5,642 nucleotides of DNA from Bacillota bacterium (GCA_023435805.1 JAEZMC010000212.1:1-5642), one strand, 5' to 3'. Shown: positions 1 through 5,366, counted from the stretch's first letter. Numbers and translations are program-made. The notes: generated by a model not told the origin, from the sequence alone.

Positions 1-645
1 GGTATCTGCAGTCATTTTCATGCCTGTGTGCAGCGGGTAGCCGAGGTTGAAATGGTACAGCAGCATGAGCGGCTCCGTTCTAAAACCATCGTTGGTGACC
101 TTATCCCGGATCAGGAGCCTGTTTTCGCCGCCTCTGCAGATCAATTCCCTTTTAAGCGTCATATTCTCGCCGAATACCCTGGCTTCTCTCATACTTCCTT
201 TCACCCTGATGACAGGTTGTCCGTCCTCCCATTCCGTGCTGCAGCTTACATCTTCAGCAGGCGTATTGGATATCCGGCCATGCAGACCAAATTCTTCTCC
301 TTCGTCCGTACTCGGCACCCCCACGTTCATCAGTCCGCATGTAGTAAGCAGCCCTCCATAAAAGCTCCTTAAAAAGTCCGCCCCGTCGTCGCTGTAATAT
401 TGGGGCGCCACAATACCGGTTTTACTGATAAAGGAGCAGTTAACGCCTTTGAAGGAAAACCAGGCAATATCCATGCATCTATCCGGAAGGACTGTAAATT
501 CAAGCCCCGAGCCGTTTCTGACATCAATCGCCCTTACCCCCTGCGCTTTGCCCCCGTTTAATGTGTAATCCCTGGTACCCAGCACCTGCCGGATATCACC
601 CACATACTTGAGAAGGTTCCTTTTGCTGAAATCCTGAACTTCCAT
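1..645 (-). CDS. DUF4432 / aldose 1-epimerase-like protein, partial (C-terminus beyond left edge)
   Basis: The first 215 codons of a minus-strand gene are open to the window edge. The ATG at 643-645 follows a GGAGGT at 651-656 with a 5-base spacer, so the start is well supported. The protein resembles the DUF4432 group of galactose-mutarotase-fold proteins. Seen are LPDRCMDI (residues 53-60, in the place of the family's PDRGMDI-like motif), FLRSFYGGLLTTCGL (91-105), GLHGRISNTPA (120-130, with the histidine typical of mutarotase-like active sites) and LLYHFNLGYPL (195-205). Family members are usually about 330-360 residues, so roughly a third is missing. The likely role is cytoplasmic interconversion or binding of a sugar or sugar acid anomer; the substrate is not known. 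It lies 47 bases downstream of an isomerase-like gene stub and divergent from a LacI regulator, which fits a sugar catabolic operon. The family call is from recognised motifs; the substrate role is inference. Confidence 0.85.
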   Translation of the reverse strand, partial: MEVQDFSKRNLLKYVGDIRQVLGTRDYTLNGGKAQGVRAIDVRNGSGLEFTVLPDRCMDIAWFSFKGVNCSFISKTGIVAPQYYSDDGADFLRSFYGGLLTTCGLMNVGVPSTDEGEEFGLHGRISNTPAEDVSCSTEWEDGQPVIRVKGSMREARVFGENMTLKRELICRGGENRLLIRDKVTNDGFRTEPLMLLYHFNLGYPLHTGMKMTADT

Positions 646-650
646 AATCT

Positions 651-656
651 ACCTCC
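651..656 (-). promoter_or_regulatory. Ribosome binding site of the DUF4432 gene
   Basis: GGAGGT on the minus strand lies five bases before the ATG at 645. It fixes the start codon and separates this gene from the degraded stub upstream. Confidence 0.8.
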
Positions 657-692
657 AAATAGTATCATTTTACAACCTGACATAAATTATTG

Positions 693-938
693 TTAAAAAT
701 CAATAATATCATATGCCAGATAGGTATTAAAAGCTTCTTTCACCGGGACCGCCACATTACCGAACGTGACGCCCACATGGTGCCTGAAGCGCATCTTACC
801 AATGGTCATGAATCGTTTCATTTTATCCGCATTTTCATTCAAGATGATGCATACCGAAGTGAGCCGACAGGTGAATGCTTGGAACAACGCTTCTCACCTG
901 TTGTCGTCCACAGGAGCTTCCACCCCTGTTTCCACAAA
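693..938 (-). pseudogene. Degraded C-terminal stub, probably of an L-fucose/L-arabinose isomerase-like protein (COG2407 type)
   Basis: The minus strand reads in one frame from about 938 to a TAA at 693-695, interrupted by one TGA (about 896-898). After that stop it codes about 67 residues ending in FRHHVGVTFGNVAVPVKEAF followed by NTYLAYDIIDF. This HHV..G....(V/L).EAF..YL.Y pattern looks to me like the C-terminal end of COG2407 fucose-isomerase-like enzymes; that is recall, not a search result. No ATG or ribosome binding site serves the frame, and the only start-like codon is a TTG at 885-887. The first part of the gene, expected to be over a thousand bases, is absent. The stub starts within a few bases of a good minus-strand promoter, suggesting that an internal deletion fused promoter and gene end. 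A DUF4432 gene follows in the same direction. The coding relic seems sound; the exact family is uncertain. Confidence 0.5.
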
Positions 939-941
939 ATA

Positions 942-970
942 ATTATAACAGTATATCGATTCATTTTCAA
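942..970 (-). promoter_or_regulatory. Sigma-A-type promoter for the minus-strand sugar operon
   Basis: On the minus strand TTGAAA (965-970) and TATAAT (942-947) are separated by exactly 17 bases, near consensus. Transcription would start around 935 and run through the isomerase-like stub into the DUF4432 gene. The spacer holds ATCGAT (955-960), a CG-centred palindrome that could be the core of a LacI-type operator. The operator idea is inference. Confidence 0.6.
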
Positions 971-1012
971 TATTTATATGCAAATGCTTATTTTATAAGG
1001 TTTTACGAGATT

Positions 1013-1044
1013 TGAATGGCTATATATCAAAATGTAACCATTCA
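1013..1044. promoter_or_regulatory. Inverted repeat TGAATGG/CCATTCA in the divergent control region
   Basis: TGAATGG (1013-1019) and CCATTCA (1038-1044) are perfect 7-base arms separated by 18 bases. The repeat lies between the minus-strand promoter and the lacI -35 box. It could bind a regulator of either gene, but LacI-family operators are normally contiguous palindromes, so its role is unclear and chance is possible. Confidence 0.3.
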
Positions 1045-1047
1045 CTA

Positions 1048-1075
1048 TTGTATTTGTGCCCTTATATATTATAAT
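1048..1075 (+). promoter_or_regulatory. Sigma-A-type promoter of the lacI-family gene
   Basis: TTGTAT (1048-1053) and a perfect TATAAT (1070-1075) are spaced by 16 bases. The predicted start of transcription is near 1082, giving a leader of about 40 bases before the ATG at 1122. Confidence 0.6.
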
Positions 1076-1121
1076 TATGATTAAAGCGTGTTGATTTTTG
1101 AATAGAACGGATGGTTGAAAT

Positions 1122-2141
1122 ATGGCAGGCATAAAGGACGTTGCGAAACTTGCCGGAGTATCGGTGGGGACGGTTTCAAAATACCTGAATACTCCTCAAG
1201 GTTTGAAGGAGGATACGAGGCGGAAAGTGGAGGATGCCATCGAAAAGCTCCAATACAAGCCCAACCCGCTTGCCAGAAGCATGCGGACCGGCAGGACGGA
1301 TACGATTGCAGTCATTGTACCGGATATTGGCAACCCTTTTTTCGCAGAAGTATATAATGCCATCCGGCTGGCATCGGTTAGCAAAGGCTATACTCCGATC
1401 CTTTATACTACAGAGGACGACCCGGATGCATTGAAAGCCTGCCTCGAGAGCATCTCCATCCATAAGATCGACGGCATGATACTCTGCTTTGTGGAAGAGG
1501 ATGAAATCATTGAAGAATATATAAAAAATGTCCGTTCAAATATTCCCATCGTCCTTTTCAGCAGGGATATCAGCAATATCCGTTCCAACTGCATCGTAAT
1601 CGACGTGTTTGAAGGTGTCGGCAAATCAACCGGCCACCTCATTTCACTGGGTCATAAAAATATCGCCTATGTGGGCGGCGATGAGAAGAACAAGGTATCC
1701 AGACAGAAATTCAGCGGATATTTAAAGGCGCTGCGGGATGCAGGCCTTAAAACTGGCCATGTATGCCATGGTAACTTTGATCTCAGAACCGGATACTTTG
1801 CAGCCCGTGAGCTGCTGATGCTTCCTGAAGTACCTACGGCTATTGTTGCCGAAAGCGACATCATTGCCATCGGCTGCATGAAATATCTGCTGCAAAAAGG
1901 AGTGAAAATACCGGACGATATGGCGGTTATCGGCTTTGACAATATTGATCTGTCCTCGATGTATGAACCGTCCCTGTCCACCAATTCACTTCCTATTCGC
2001 AAAATGGGTGAAGAAGCGTTGAAGATTCTGCTGGAAAGCATGAACAATACATCAGCAAAAAGCAGGCTGATTGTTATGAATAGCGAATTGATCATACGCA
2101 ACTCCACCGATAAAAGCATTCCTGTGCAGTTTTACCTGTAA
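1122..2141 (+). CDS. LacI-family transcriptional regulator
   Basis: This intact 339-residue protein has the family's usual length and layout. An N-terminal helix-turn-helix is seen at residues 3-23 (IKDVAKLAGVSVGTVSKYLN), followed by the hinge helix NPLARSMRTGRT (48-59). Next comes a periplasmic-binding-protein-like effector domain: VIVPDIGNPFFAEV (64-77), PTAIVAESDIIAIGCMKYLL (238-257), IPDDMAVIGFDNIDLSSM (263-280) and the C-terminal ELIIRNST (322-329). The conserved aspartate in GFDNID and the SD in AESD, in place of the common ND, would contact the sugar ligand. It is expected to bind DNA as a dimer and be released by a sugar inducer. It is divergent from the DUF4432 operon, so that operon is the obvious target, probably with autoregulation. 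The Shine-Dalgarno is weak (GGATGG, 1109-1114), compatible with low repressor levels. The inducer cannot be told from sequence. Confidence 0.95.
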   Translation: MAGIKDVAKLAGVSVGTVSKYLNTPQGLKEDTRRKVEDAIEKLQYKPNPLARSMRTGRTDTIAVIVPDIGNPFFAEVYNAIRLASVSKGYTPILYTTEDDPDALKACLESISIHKIDGMILCFVEEDEIIEEYIKNVRSNIPIVLFSRDISNIRSNCIVIDVFEGVGKSTGHLISLGHKNIAYVGGDEKNKVSRQKFSGYLKALRDAGLKTGHVCHGNFDLRTGYFAARELLMLPEVPTAIVAESDIIAIGCMKYLLQKGVKIPDDMAVIGFDNIDLSSMYEPSLSTNSLPIRKMGEEALKILLESMNNTSAKSRLIVMNSELIIRNSTDKSIPVQFYL

Positions 2142-2153
2142 AAGAACGAAGCC

Positions 2154-2636
2154 TTATTTATCCGAATCATAGGTGGACTGCGGAGTATCGGGCTCCGAAG
2201 GCATCTGCGCATCAATGCGGACTTCCGAATCTATCTTTACGTCCGTTTCTTTATCCGGCATGCCTATAAAGCCGTTCTCCGGCTTTTCTTCCGGTCCGTT
2301 CATGTTGAAATCCCATTGCGGTGCACCCGGATCCATTCGGCCTTCCGGTTCAATAGGGTCTTCCTGTTCCCTTCTGGTATCCTGTTCGATTCGGCCTTCC
2401 GGTTCCATACCCTTATCTGTATCTTCAGCAGCATCCATGCCCGGCCCTTCGCCAAAATCGTCTGTAGCAGCATCCTTTTCGTCCGGGTTCAAATCGTCGC
2501 CGCCTGCAAGCCCTCCGCCAAACGGGCGCGTGGTGATACCATCCGTATACCGGTCCGTATTCCTCGGACCCTTGAAGTAGGTAAAAGCAATATATAGTAC
2601 TCCGAAAATCAATAAAAGCATTACCAATCCGCTCAT
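2154..2636 (-). CDS. Membrane-anchored protein with acidic, low-complexity tail (unknown function)
   Basis: I do not recognise the family. The ATG at 2634-2636 gives 160 residues and is preceded by GAGAGGTG (2643-2650) at a 6-base spacing. A GTG at 2643-2645 would add three residues, but it lies inside that ribosome binding site, so ATG is preferred. Residues 2-20 (SGLVMLLLIFGVLYIAFTYF) form a single hydrophobic helix followed by KGPRN, so the tail is predicted cytoplasmic by the positive-inside rule. The remaining 130 residues are rich in D, E, P and G with no cysteine, look disordered, and contain a duplicated block: MEPEGRIEQD and IEPEGRMDPG. The gene is convergent with lacI, the two stop codons lying 12 bases apart with no visible terminator between. 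The clean reading frame and good ribosome binding site support a real gene; no function can be assigned. Confidence 0.75.
   Translation of the reverse strand: MSGLVMLLLIFGVLYIAFTYFKGPRNTDRYTDGITTRPFGGGLAGGDDLNPDEKDAATDDFGEGPGMDAAEDTDKGMEPEGRIEQDTRREQEDPIEPEGRMDPGAPQWDFNMNGPEEKPENGFIGMPDKETDVKIDSEVRIDAQMPSEPDTPQSTYDSDK
2335..2405. repeat. 17-base direct repeat inside the acidic-tail gene
   Basis: ATTCGGCCTTCCGGTTC occurs at 2335-2351 and identically at 2389-2405, 54 bases apart, which is exactly 18 codons and keeps the frame. It encodes the repeated EPEGR blocks of the tail. Partial matches between the copies (TCCTGTTC at 2362 and 2380) suggest a shorter internal unit as well. Confidence 0.8.
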
Positions 2637-2859
2637 ATAATTCACCTCTCATAACCTATTCGACACTAGCCGGACATTTCCCTTGTATGTTGTACAAAAT
2701 TACTATTTTTCATGTTATTCTCAACAGCGAAGTTTGTAATAAACTTTTAACATAATCCTGGTTATGAAAGTATATAATAATGACGAAGATTATTGTAAGA
2801 CAAGCTGGGGTTGCCGGCCGTCAAAGGATAAAACATGCTTCAATCAGGTGGGTGAAGTT

Positions 2860-2982
2860 ATGGAAAGGTTTAGCAATTATGTGGGCATGCTCATTGAACT
2901 GATACTAATAGGGATTATGTATTTGATAATCCTTCCCTTCAAAATTTTGTACAGTCTGGGAAACAAACTGGTTTCCAGATAG
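2860..2982 (+). CDS. Small single-pass membrane peptide (unknown function)
   Basis: The ATG at 2860-2862 gives a 40-residue peptide preceded by AGGTGG (2846-2851) with an 8-base spacer. It opens with MERFSNYVG, then has a long hydrophobic stretch from about residue 9 to 32 (MLIELILIGIMYLIILPFKI) and ends with the basic tail LGNKLVSR. The in-frame ORF extends upstream to an ATG at 2764 (72 residues), but that start has no ribosome binding site and the extra 32 residues are polar and cysteine-containing, unlike the rest. I prefer the short form. It lies just before the tadA promoter in the same direction, with no terminator in between, but tadA has its own strong promoter. It could be a regulatory membrane peptide or a toxin-like small protein; nothing in the sequence decides. 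Chance ORF is a real possibility. Confidence 0.5.
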   Translation: MERFSNYVGMLIELILIGIMYLIILPFKILYSLGNKLVSR

Positions 2983-2998
2983 TGGTACAACAAGACAA

Positions 2999-3027
2999 TT
3001 GATTGTTTCTACGTAATGTAGTATAAT
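2999..3027 (+). promoter_or_regulatory. Promoter of tadA-tRNA-Ser
   Basis: TTGATT (2999-3004) and a perfect TATAAT (3022-3027) stand 17 bases apart, near the sigma-A consensus. Transcription would begin around 3034, leaving a leader of about 37 bases before the tadA start. Confidence 0.8.
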
Positions 3028-3058
3028 CATATTTGCGCGTTTTTGCCCTTGAAAATTC

Positions 3059-3064
3059 GGAGGT
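3059..3064 (+). promoter_or_regulatory. Ribosome binding site deciding the TTG start of tadA
   Basis: GGAGGT sits six bases before TTG at 3071. No other in-frame start near it has such a signal, so the non-ATG start is well supported. Confidence 0.8.
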
Positions 3065-3070
3065 TTTGGC

Positions 3071-3568
3071 TTGAAACACAATTCGGGTAACCGACCCTTT
3101 TCAACCCATGAACGGTACATGGCCCAGGCCTTGAAGGAAGCGGAGAAAGCCGGTCGAAAAGGCGAAACACCCATAGGTGCGATCATTGTGAGAGATGGGA
3201 TGATTATCGCCCGGGGGCATAATGAAAAGGAGCTGAAAAATGATTCCACGCTCCATGCGGAAATGACAGCTATCAAAAAAGCCAGTAAAAAACTGGGTTC
3301 ATGGAGGCTGACAGACTGCGACATGTATGTGACCCTGGAACCCTGTACCATGTGTGCAGGCGCAATCATTCATGCACGGCTGAGGAATCTGTACATCGGC
3401 ACTTCGGATCTGAAGGCCGGAGCGGCAGGCTCGGTTATAGATGTTTTCCGGGTTGAAGCCTTCAACCACAGGGTGGATGTCATTTGGGGCATACTGGAGG
3501 AACAGTGCTCCGGGATTTTGAAAGAGTTTTTTAAAGAGCTCAGAGCGCGTAAAAAGCAGGAAAAATAA
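3071..3568 (+). CDS. tadA: tRNA-specific adenosine deaminase TadA
   Basis: This protein deaminates A34 to inosine in the anticodon of tRNA-Arg(ACG), allowing one tRNA to read CGU, CGC and CGA; it acts in the cytoplasm as a dimer. The cytidine/deoxycytidylate-deaminase zinc motif is complete: HAE at residues 62-64 (zinc ligand H62 and proton-shuttling E64) and PCTMC at 91-95 (zinc ligands C92 and C95). The TadA-typical TPIGAIIV (33-40), RGHNEKE (48-54) and HARLRNLYIGTSDLKAGAAG (101-120) are also present. At 165 residues the length is normal. The start is a TTG at 3071 with GGAGGT at 3059-3064 and a 6-base spacer. The next ATG, at 3119, would cut off conserved N-terminal residues and lacks a ribosome binding site. 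A tRNA-Ser gene starts five bases after the stop and shares the promoter and terminator. Confidence 0.95.
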   Translation: MKHNSGNRPFSTHERYMAQALKEAEKAGRKGETPIGAIIVRDGMIIARGHNEKELKNDSTLHAEMTAIKKASKKLGSWRLTDCDMYVTLEPCTMCAGAIIHARLRNLYIGTSDLKAGAAGSVIDVFRVEAFNHRVDVIWGILEEQCSGILKEFFKELRARKKQEK

Positions 3569-3573
3569 CATAC

Positions 3574-3664
3574 GGAAGAGTATCGAAGTGGTTGTAACGG
3601 CCCTGACTCGAAATCAGGTTGTCACGCAAGTGGCACGAGGGTTCGAATCCCTCCTCTTCCGCCA
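3574..3664 (+). tRNA. tRNA-Ser (anticodon CGA)
   Basis: The sequence folds as a class II tRNA. The acceptor stem pairs GGAAGAG (3574-3580) with CTCTTCC (3654-3660), followed by discriminator G and an encoded CCA (3662-3664). The anticodon stem CCTGA/TCAGG (3602-3606 and 3614-3618) encloses loop CTCGAAA with anticodon CGA at 3609-3611, reading UCG. The long variable arm TGTCAC-GCAA-GTGGCA and the T arm GAGGG-TTCGAAT-CCCTC are intact. The long variable arm and discriminator G are serine identity features. It lies five bases after the tadA stop, so it is probably released from a tadA transcript by RNase P and 3' processing. Confidence 0.95.
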
Positions 3665-3699
3665 AAAGCCTTGAAATTAGCTGGTTTCAAGGCTTTTTT
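3664..3699 (+). terminator. Intrinsic terminator of tadA-tRNA-Ser
   Basis: AAAAGCCTTGAAA (3664-3676) pairs perfectly with TTTCAAGGCTTTT (3685-3697) around an 8-base loop, and the T-run continues to 3699. The stem begins at the last A of the tRNA's CCA, so the unit ends immediately after the tRNA. Confidence 0.9.
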
Positions 3700-3936
3700 C
3701 GTGCCGCATTTTAAGGTGAAAAATGGCTTCCAGTCTGTTGTTAGCAAAGTAAATTAAAACGTTAAGCTATGATGTACTCATGAAGAAGGGTATCCAAAAT
3801 GTTGGCTATCCCGTGGATTCTATGTGATGTCATGGGCATGGAATTTCATAGTGATGCAGAACTGATATCACCATCCATATTGGATAGTATTATTACGGTA
3901 TTTAAAAAAAATTTTAGTTGATAATTTTGGTTTTAT
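3700..3936. other. Intergenic spacer between the tRNA unit and the gntR promoter
   Basis: No well-supported gene is seen in this stretch. It contains one short plus-strand ORF at 3799-3921 (40 residues, listed separately), a small palindrome ATCCA-TAT-TGGAT (3873-3885), and the near-repeats CTATGTGATG and CATAGTGATG (about 3820-3856). Its right part, with a run of A residues (3904-3910), precedes the gntR promoter. I see no SRP RNA or dnaX-like sequence here. Confidence 0.5.
3799..3921 (+). CDS. Doubtful small ORF (40 residues), possibly non-coding
   Basis: The ORF starts MLAIPWILCDVMGMEFHSD and ends VFKKNFS, with a stop at 3919-3921. A weak ribosome-binding-like GAAGGG lies 8-14 bases upstream of the ATG. 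I recognise no family. The stop overlaps the -35 box of the gntR promoter and there is no obvious promoter of its own, so it may be chance or the relic of an older gene in the spacer. Confidence 0.2.
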   Translation: MLAIPWILCDVMGMEFHSDAELISPSILDSIITVFKKNFS

Positions 3937-3946
3937 CTGCTATACT
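3918..3946 (+). promoter_or_regulatory. Promoter of the gntR/DUF3784 unit
   Basis: TTGATA (3918-3923) and TATACT (3941-3946) are separated by 17 bases, close to the sigma-A consensus. The expected start of transcription, near 3953, falls inside the inverted repeat that overlaps the -10 box. Confidence 0.75.
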
Positions 3947-3959
3947 TGATATATAGCAG
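3937..3959. promoter_or_regulatory. Probable GntR operator (inverted repeat over the -10 box)
   Basis: CTGCTATA (3937-3944) and TATAGCAG (3952-3959) are perfect 8-base arms around a 7-base spacer. The repeat covers the -10 box and the expected transcription start, where a bound dimer would block RNA polymerase. YtrA-subfamily regulators are known to autoregulate from such long palindromes; assigning this one to the downstream GntR protein is inference from position. Confidence 0.6.
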
Positions 3960-3991
3960 TTAGATCAGATCTGAGAGGAGGGATTGCAGCG

Positions 3992-4375
3992 ATGCTCATC
4001 ACAATTGATTTTGCCAGTGATACGCCGATATACACCCAGCTTCGGGATCAAATCGTCGTCGGGATTGCCAGGGGAGTACTGGCACCGGGTGAGGCACTGC
4101 CTTCCGTCCGGCAGATGGCGGCGAATATCGCCGTCCATGCCCACACGGTCAATAAGGCCTATGCGACTTTACGGGATGAGGGATTTGTCGTCATCGACCG
4201 TCGCTCCGGATGTCGAGTTGCCAACGACATTTCCAGGGCGGACAATCACTTTATGGATACACTGCGTGCGAAGCTACTCCCCATCGTAGCCTCTGCCGTT
4301 GGCCGGCACATGACAATGGAGGAGTTCAAGGTTCTTTGCGAAGAAATTTTTGCAAACCTGGAGAGGAAAAACTGA
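3992..4375 (+). CDS. GntR-family transcriptional regulator, YtrA subfamily
   Basis: The protein is 127 residues, the short size typical of the YtrA subfamily, which lacks a large effector domain. The winged helix-turn-helix spans about residues 12-77: PIYTQLRDQIVVGIARGVL, then PGEALPSVRQMAANIAV and HTVNKAYATLRDEGFVVIDR, followed by the wing RSGCRVAND. Two short C-terminal helices (84-124) would serve dimerisation. The ATG at 3992 has AGGAGGG (3976-3982) at a 9-base spacing. The gene is first in a unit with the DUF3784/PH-like membrane protein, 48 bases apart. Its promoter is overlapped by a perfect inverted repeat, so autorepression is likely. YtrA-type regulators usually govern membrane transport or envelope-stress genes; no ABC transporter follows here, which makes the downstream membrane protein the likely target. 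The inducing signal is unknown. Confidence 0.93.
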   Translation: MLITIDFASDTPIYTQLRDQIVVGIARGVLAPGEALPSVRQMAANIAVHAHTVNKAYATLRDEGFVVIDRRSGCRVANDISRADNHFMDTLRAKLLPIVASAVGRHMTMEEFKVLCEEIFANLERKN

Positions 4376-4423
4376 AAAGTTGTTTCCTTGGGTATAAACG
4401 ATTTTATTTAGGAGGGTATATTA

Positions 4424-5197
4424 ATGGCAATTGGAAATTTTTTAGCCGGGGGCATTCTTCTGCTCATCGGGCTCATCAATCTCACCGGTAAGGCGACTTT
4501 CATGATCGCGGGCTATAACACCATGAGTCCTGGACAGAAGGCGCGACAGGACATTAAAAAGATTAGTCGGTTCTTGGGCTGGATGCTCATCATCTGCGCC
4601 TTGGTTTTAATCATCAGCGGAGCGCTCAGCCAATGGGGCGTACTTTCCAATACTTTGATCATGATTTCTTGGGGACTGTTTCTTGTCATACTTCTTGGCG
4701 GTGTTGTTTACATGAATACGAGCAAGCGCTTCAAGATCAATGTAGTACAGGTTGACACAGATAAAGTATCCAGGAAGAGTGGTCAGAAAGCGGGTTTAAT
4801 CATTGGTTTGGCGGTTCTGGTCGCCGTTGGAGGATTCACGGCATATTCGCTTACGGCCAGCGGTAAGCCACTGGTTTACTCAATCAGTGACACAGGCCTG
4901 AATATTCCTGGGATGTATGGGGAAACTGTCGTGTTCTCCGACATTCAAAATATGGATTTAAAAAACGACCTGCCGATCGATTTGATCAGAACAAACGGAT
5001 CTGCCCTCGGCAGCATGCTGAAAGGCAATTTCGAATCAAACGGTACCAGGATGAAAATTTTTGTTGATACCTCAAAACCGCCTTTTATCTATCTTAATAC
5101 ATCCAAAGGGATGGTCATCCTCAACGATCAGTCGGAGGATAAAACGGAGGTATTGTATCAGGAATTGCAGAAAAAAACATCTGGCGGAAGCGATTAA
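4424..5197 (+). CDS. DUF3784 membrane protein with C-terminal bacterial PH-like (SunI-like) domain
   Basis: This 257-residue protein starts at an ATG with AGGAGGG (4410-4416) at a 7-base spacing. Four hydrophobic helices lie at about residues 5-21, 49-69, 74-97 and 122-143. Between helices 1 and 2 is TGKATFMIAGYNTMSPGQKA (21-40), the hallmark segment of DUF3784 proteins. After helix 4 a soluble part of about 110 residues holds LNIPGMYGETVVFSDIQNMD (159-178), LPIDLIRTNGSALGSMLKGN (183-202) and PPFIYLNTSKGMVILN (219-234). This resembles the bacterial PH-like fold seen in the sublancin immunity protein SunI; I base that on remembered family patterns, not a search. It probably sits in the cytoplasmic membrane and is repressed by the GntR protein encoded just upstream. 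Roles in envelope stress or peptide immunity are plausible but unproven. Confidence 0.8.
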   Translation: MAIGNFLAGGILLLIGLINLTGKATFMIAGYNTMSPGQKARQDIKKISRFLGWMLIICALVLIISGALSQWGVLSNTLIMISWGLFLVILLGGVVYMNTSKRFKINVVQVDTDKVSRKSGQKAGLIIGLAVLVAVGGFTAYSLTASGKPLVYSISDTGLNIPGMYGETVVFSDIQNMDLKNDLPIDLIRTNGSALGSMLKGNFESNGTRMKIFVDTSKPPFIYLNTSKGMVILNDQSEDKTEVLYQELQKKTSGGSD

Positions 5198-5305
5198 TTT
5201 GTAATTGCAGCTCAATCATCGGAAGGGAGAGAATACCCTCATGCACCCAGCGGGGATGTAGCCGGTGGAGAATACTTTTTCCGTTTTGAAAAAAGGATGA
5301 AGTAA

Positions 5306-5334
5306 AAAAGTCCGAAAACATTTTTCGGACTTTT
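5306..5334 (+). terminator. Intrinsic terminator after the DUF3784/PH gene
   Basis: AAAAGTCCGAAAA (5306-5318) pairs perfectly with TTTTCGGACTTTT (5322-5334) around the loop CAT. It closes the gntR unit about 110 bases after its last stop codon. The A-rich left arm means it could also act on the minus strand. The stretch between 5198 and 5305 shows no gene. Confidence 0.85.
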
Positions 5335-5366
5335 AGCGATAAGATTGAATTTTTGGGAGAATTGAT

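Noticed and set aside
690..998. Plus-strand ORF of 102 codons opposite the isomerase-like stub
   Set aside because: It has no ribosome binding site and its protein resembles nothing. The minus strand in the same place carries a recognisable C-terminal pattern, so this is a shadow.
1667..2119. Minus-strand ORF of 150 codons inside the lacI gene
   Set aside because: It lies wholly antisense to a clear LacI-family coding sequence, is serine-rich as expected of a reverse-frame shadow, and has no start signal.
2173..2580. Plus-strand ORF of 135 codons, rich in S, P and G
   Set aside because: It is antisense to the acidic-tail gene, whose biased composition forces an open opposite frame. The minus-strand frame has the better ribosome binding site and a proper membrane helix.
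2690..2697. Palindrome TTGTACAA, with similar GTACA sequences near 2948 and 2983
   Set aside because: It is short and A/T-rich, with no consistent spacing to promoters, so chance is the simplest explanation.
2905..3369. Minus-strand ORF of 154 codons overlapping tadA and its promoter
   Set aside because: It runs antisense across the catalytic part of tadA and the promoter; only tadA shows conserved motifs.
3962..3972. Small palindrome AGATC-A-GATCT in the gntR leader
   Set aside because: The arms are only five bases and it is next to a much better 8-base inverted repeat. It may be chance or a restriction-type palindrome.
5220..5275. Possible structured leader or T-box-like element (GC-rich stretch with ATG codons)
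   Set aside because: No T-box core sequence or known riboswitch motif is visible, the possible pairings are short and broken, and it lies before a terminator without a following anti-terminator arrangement I can draw.
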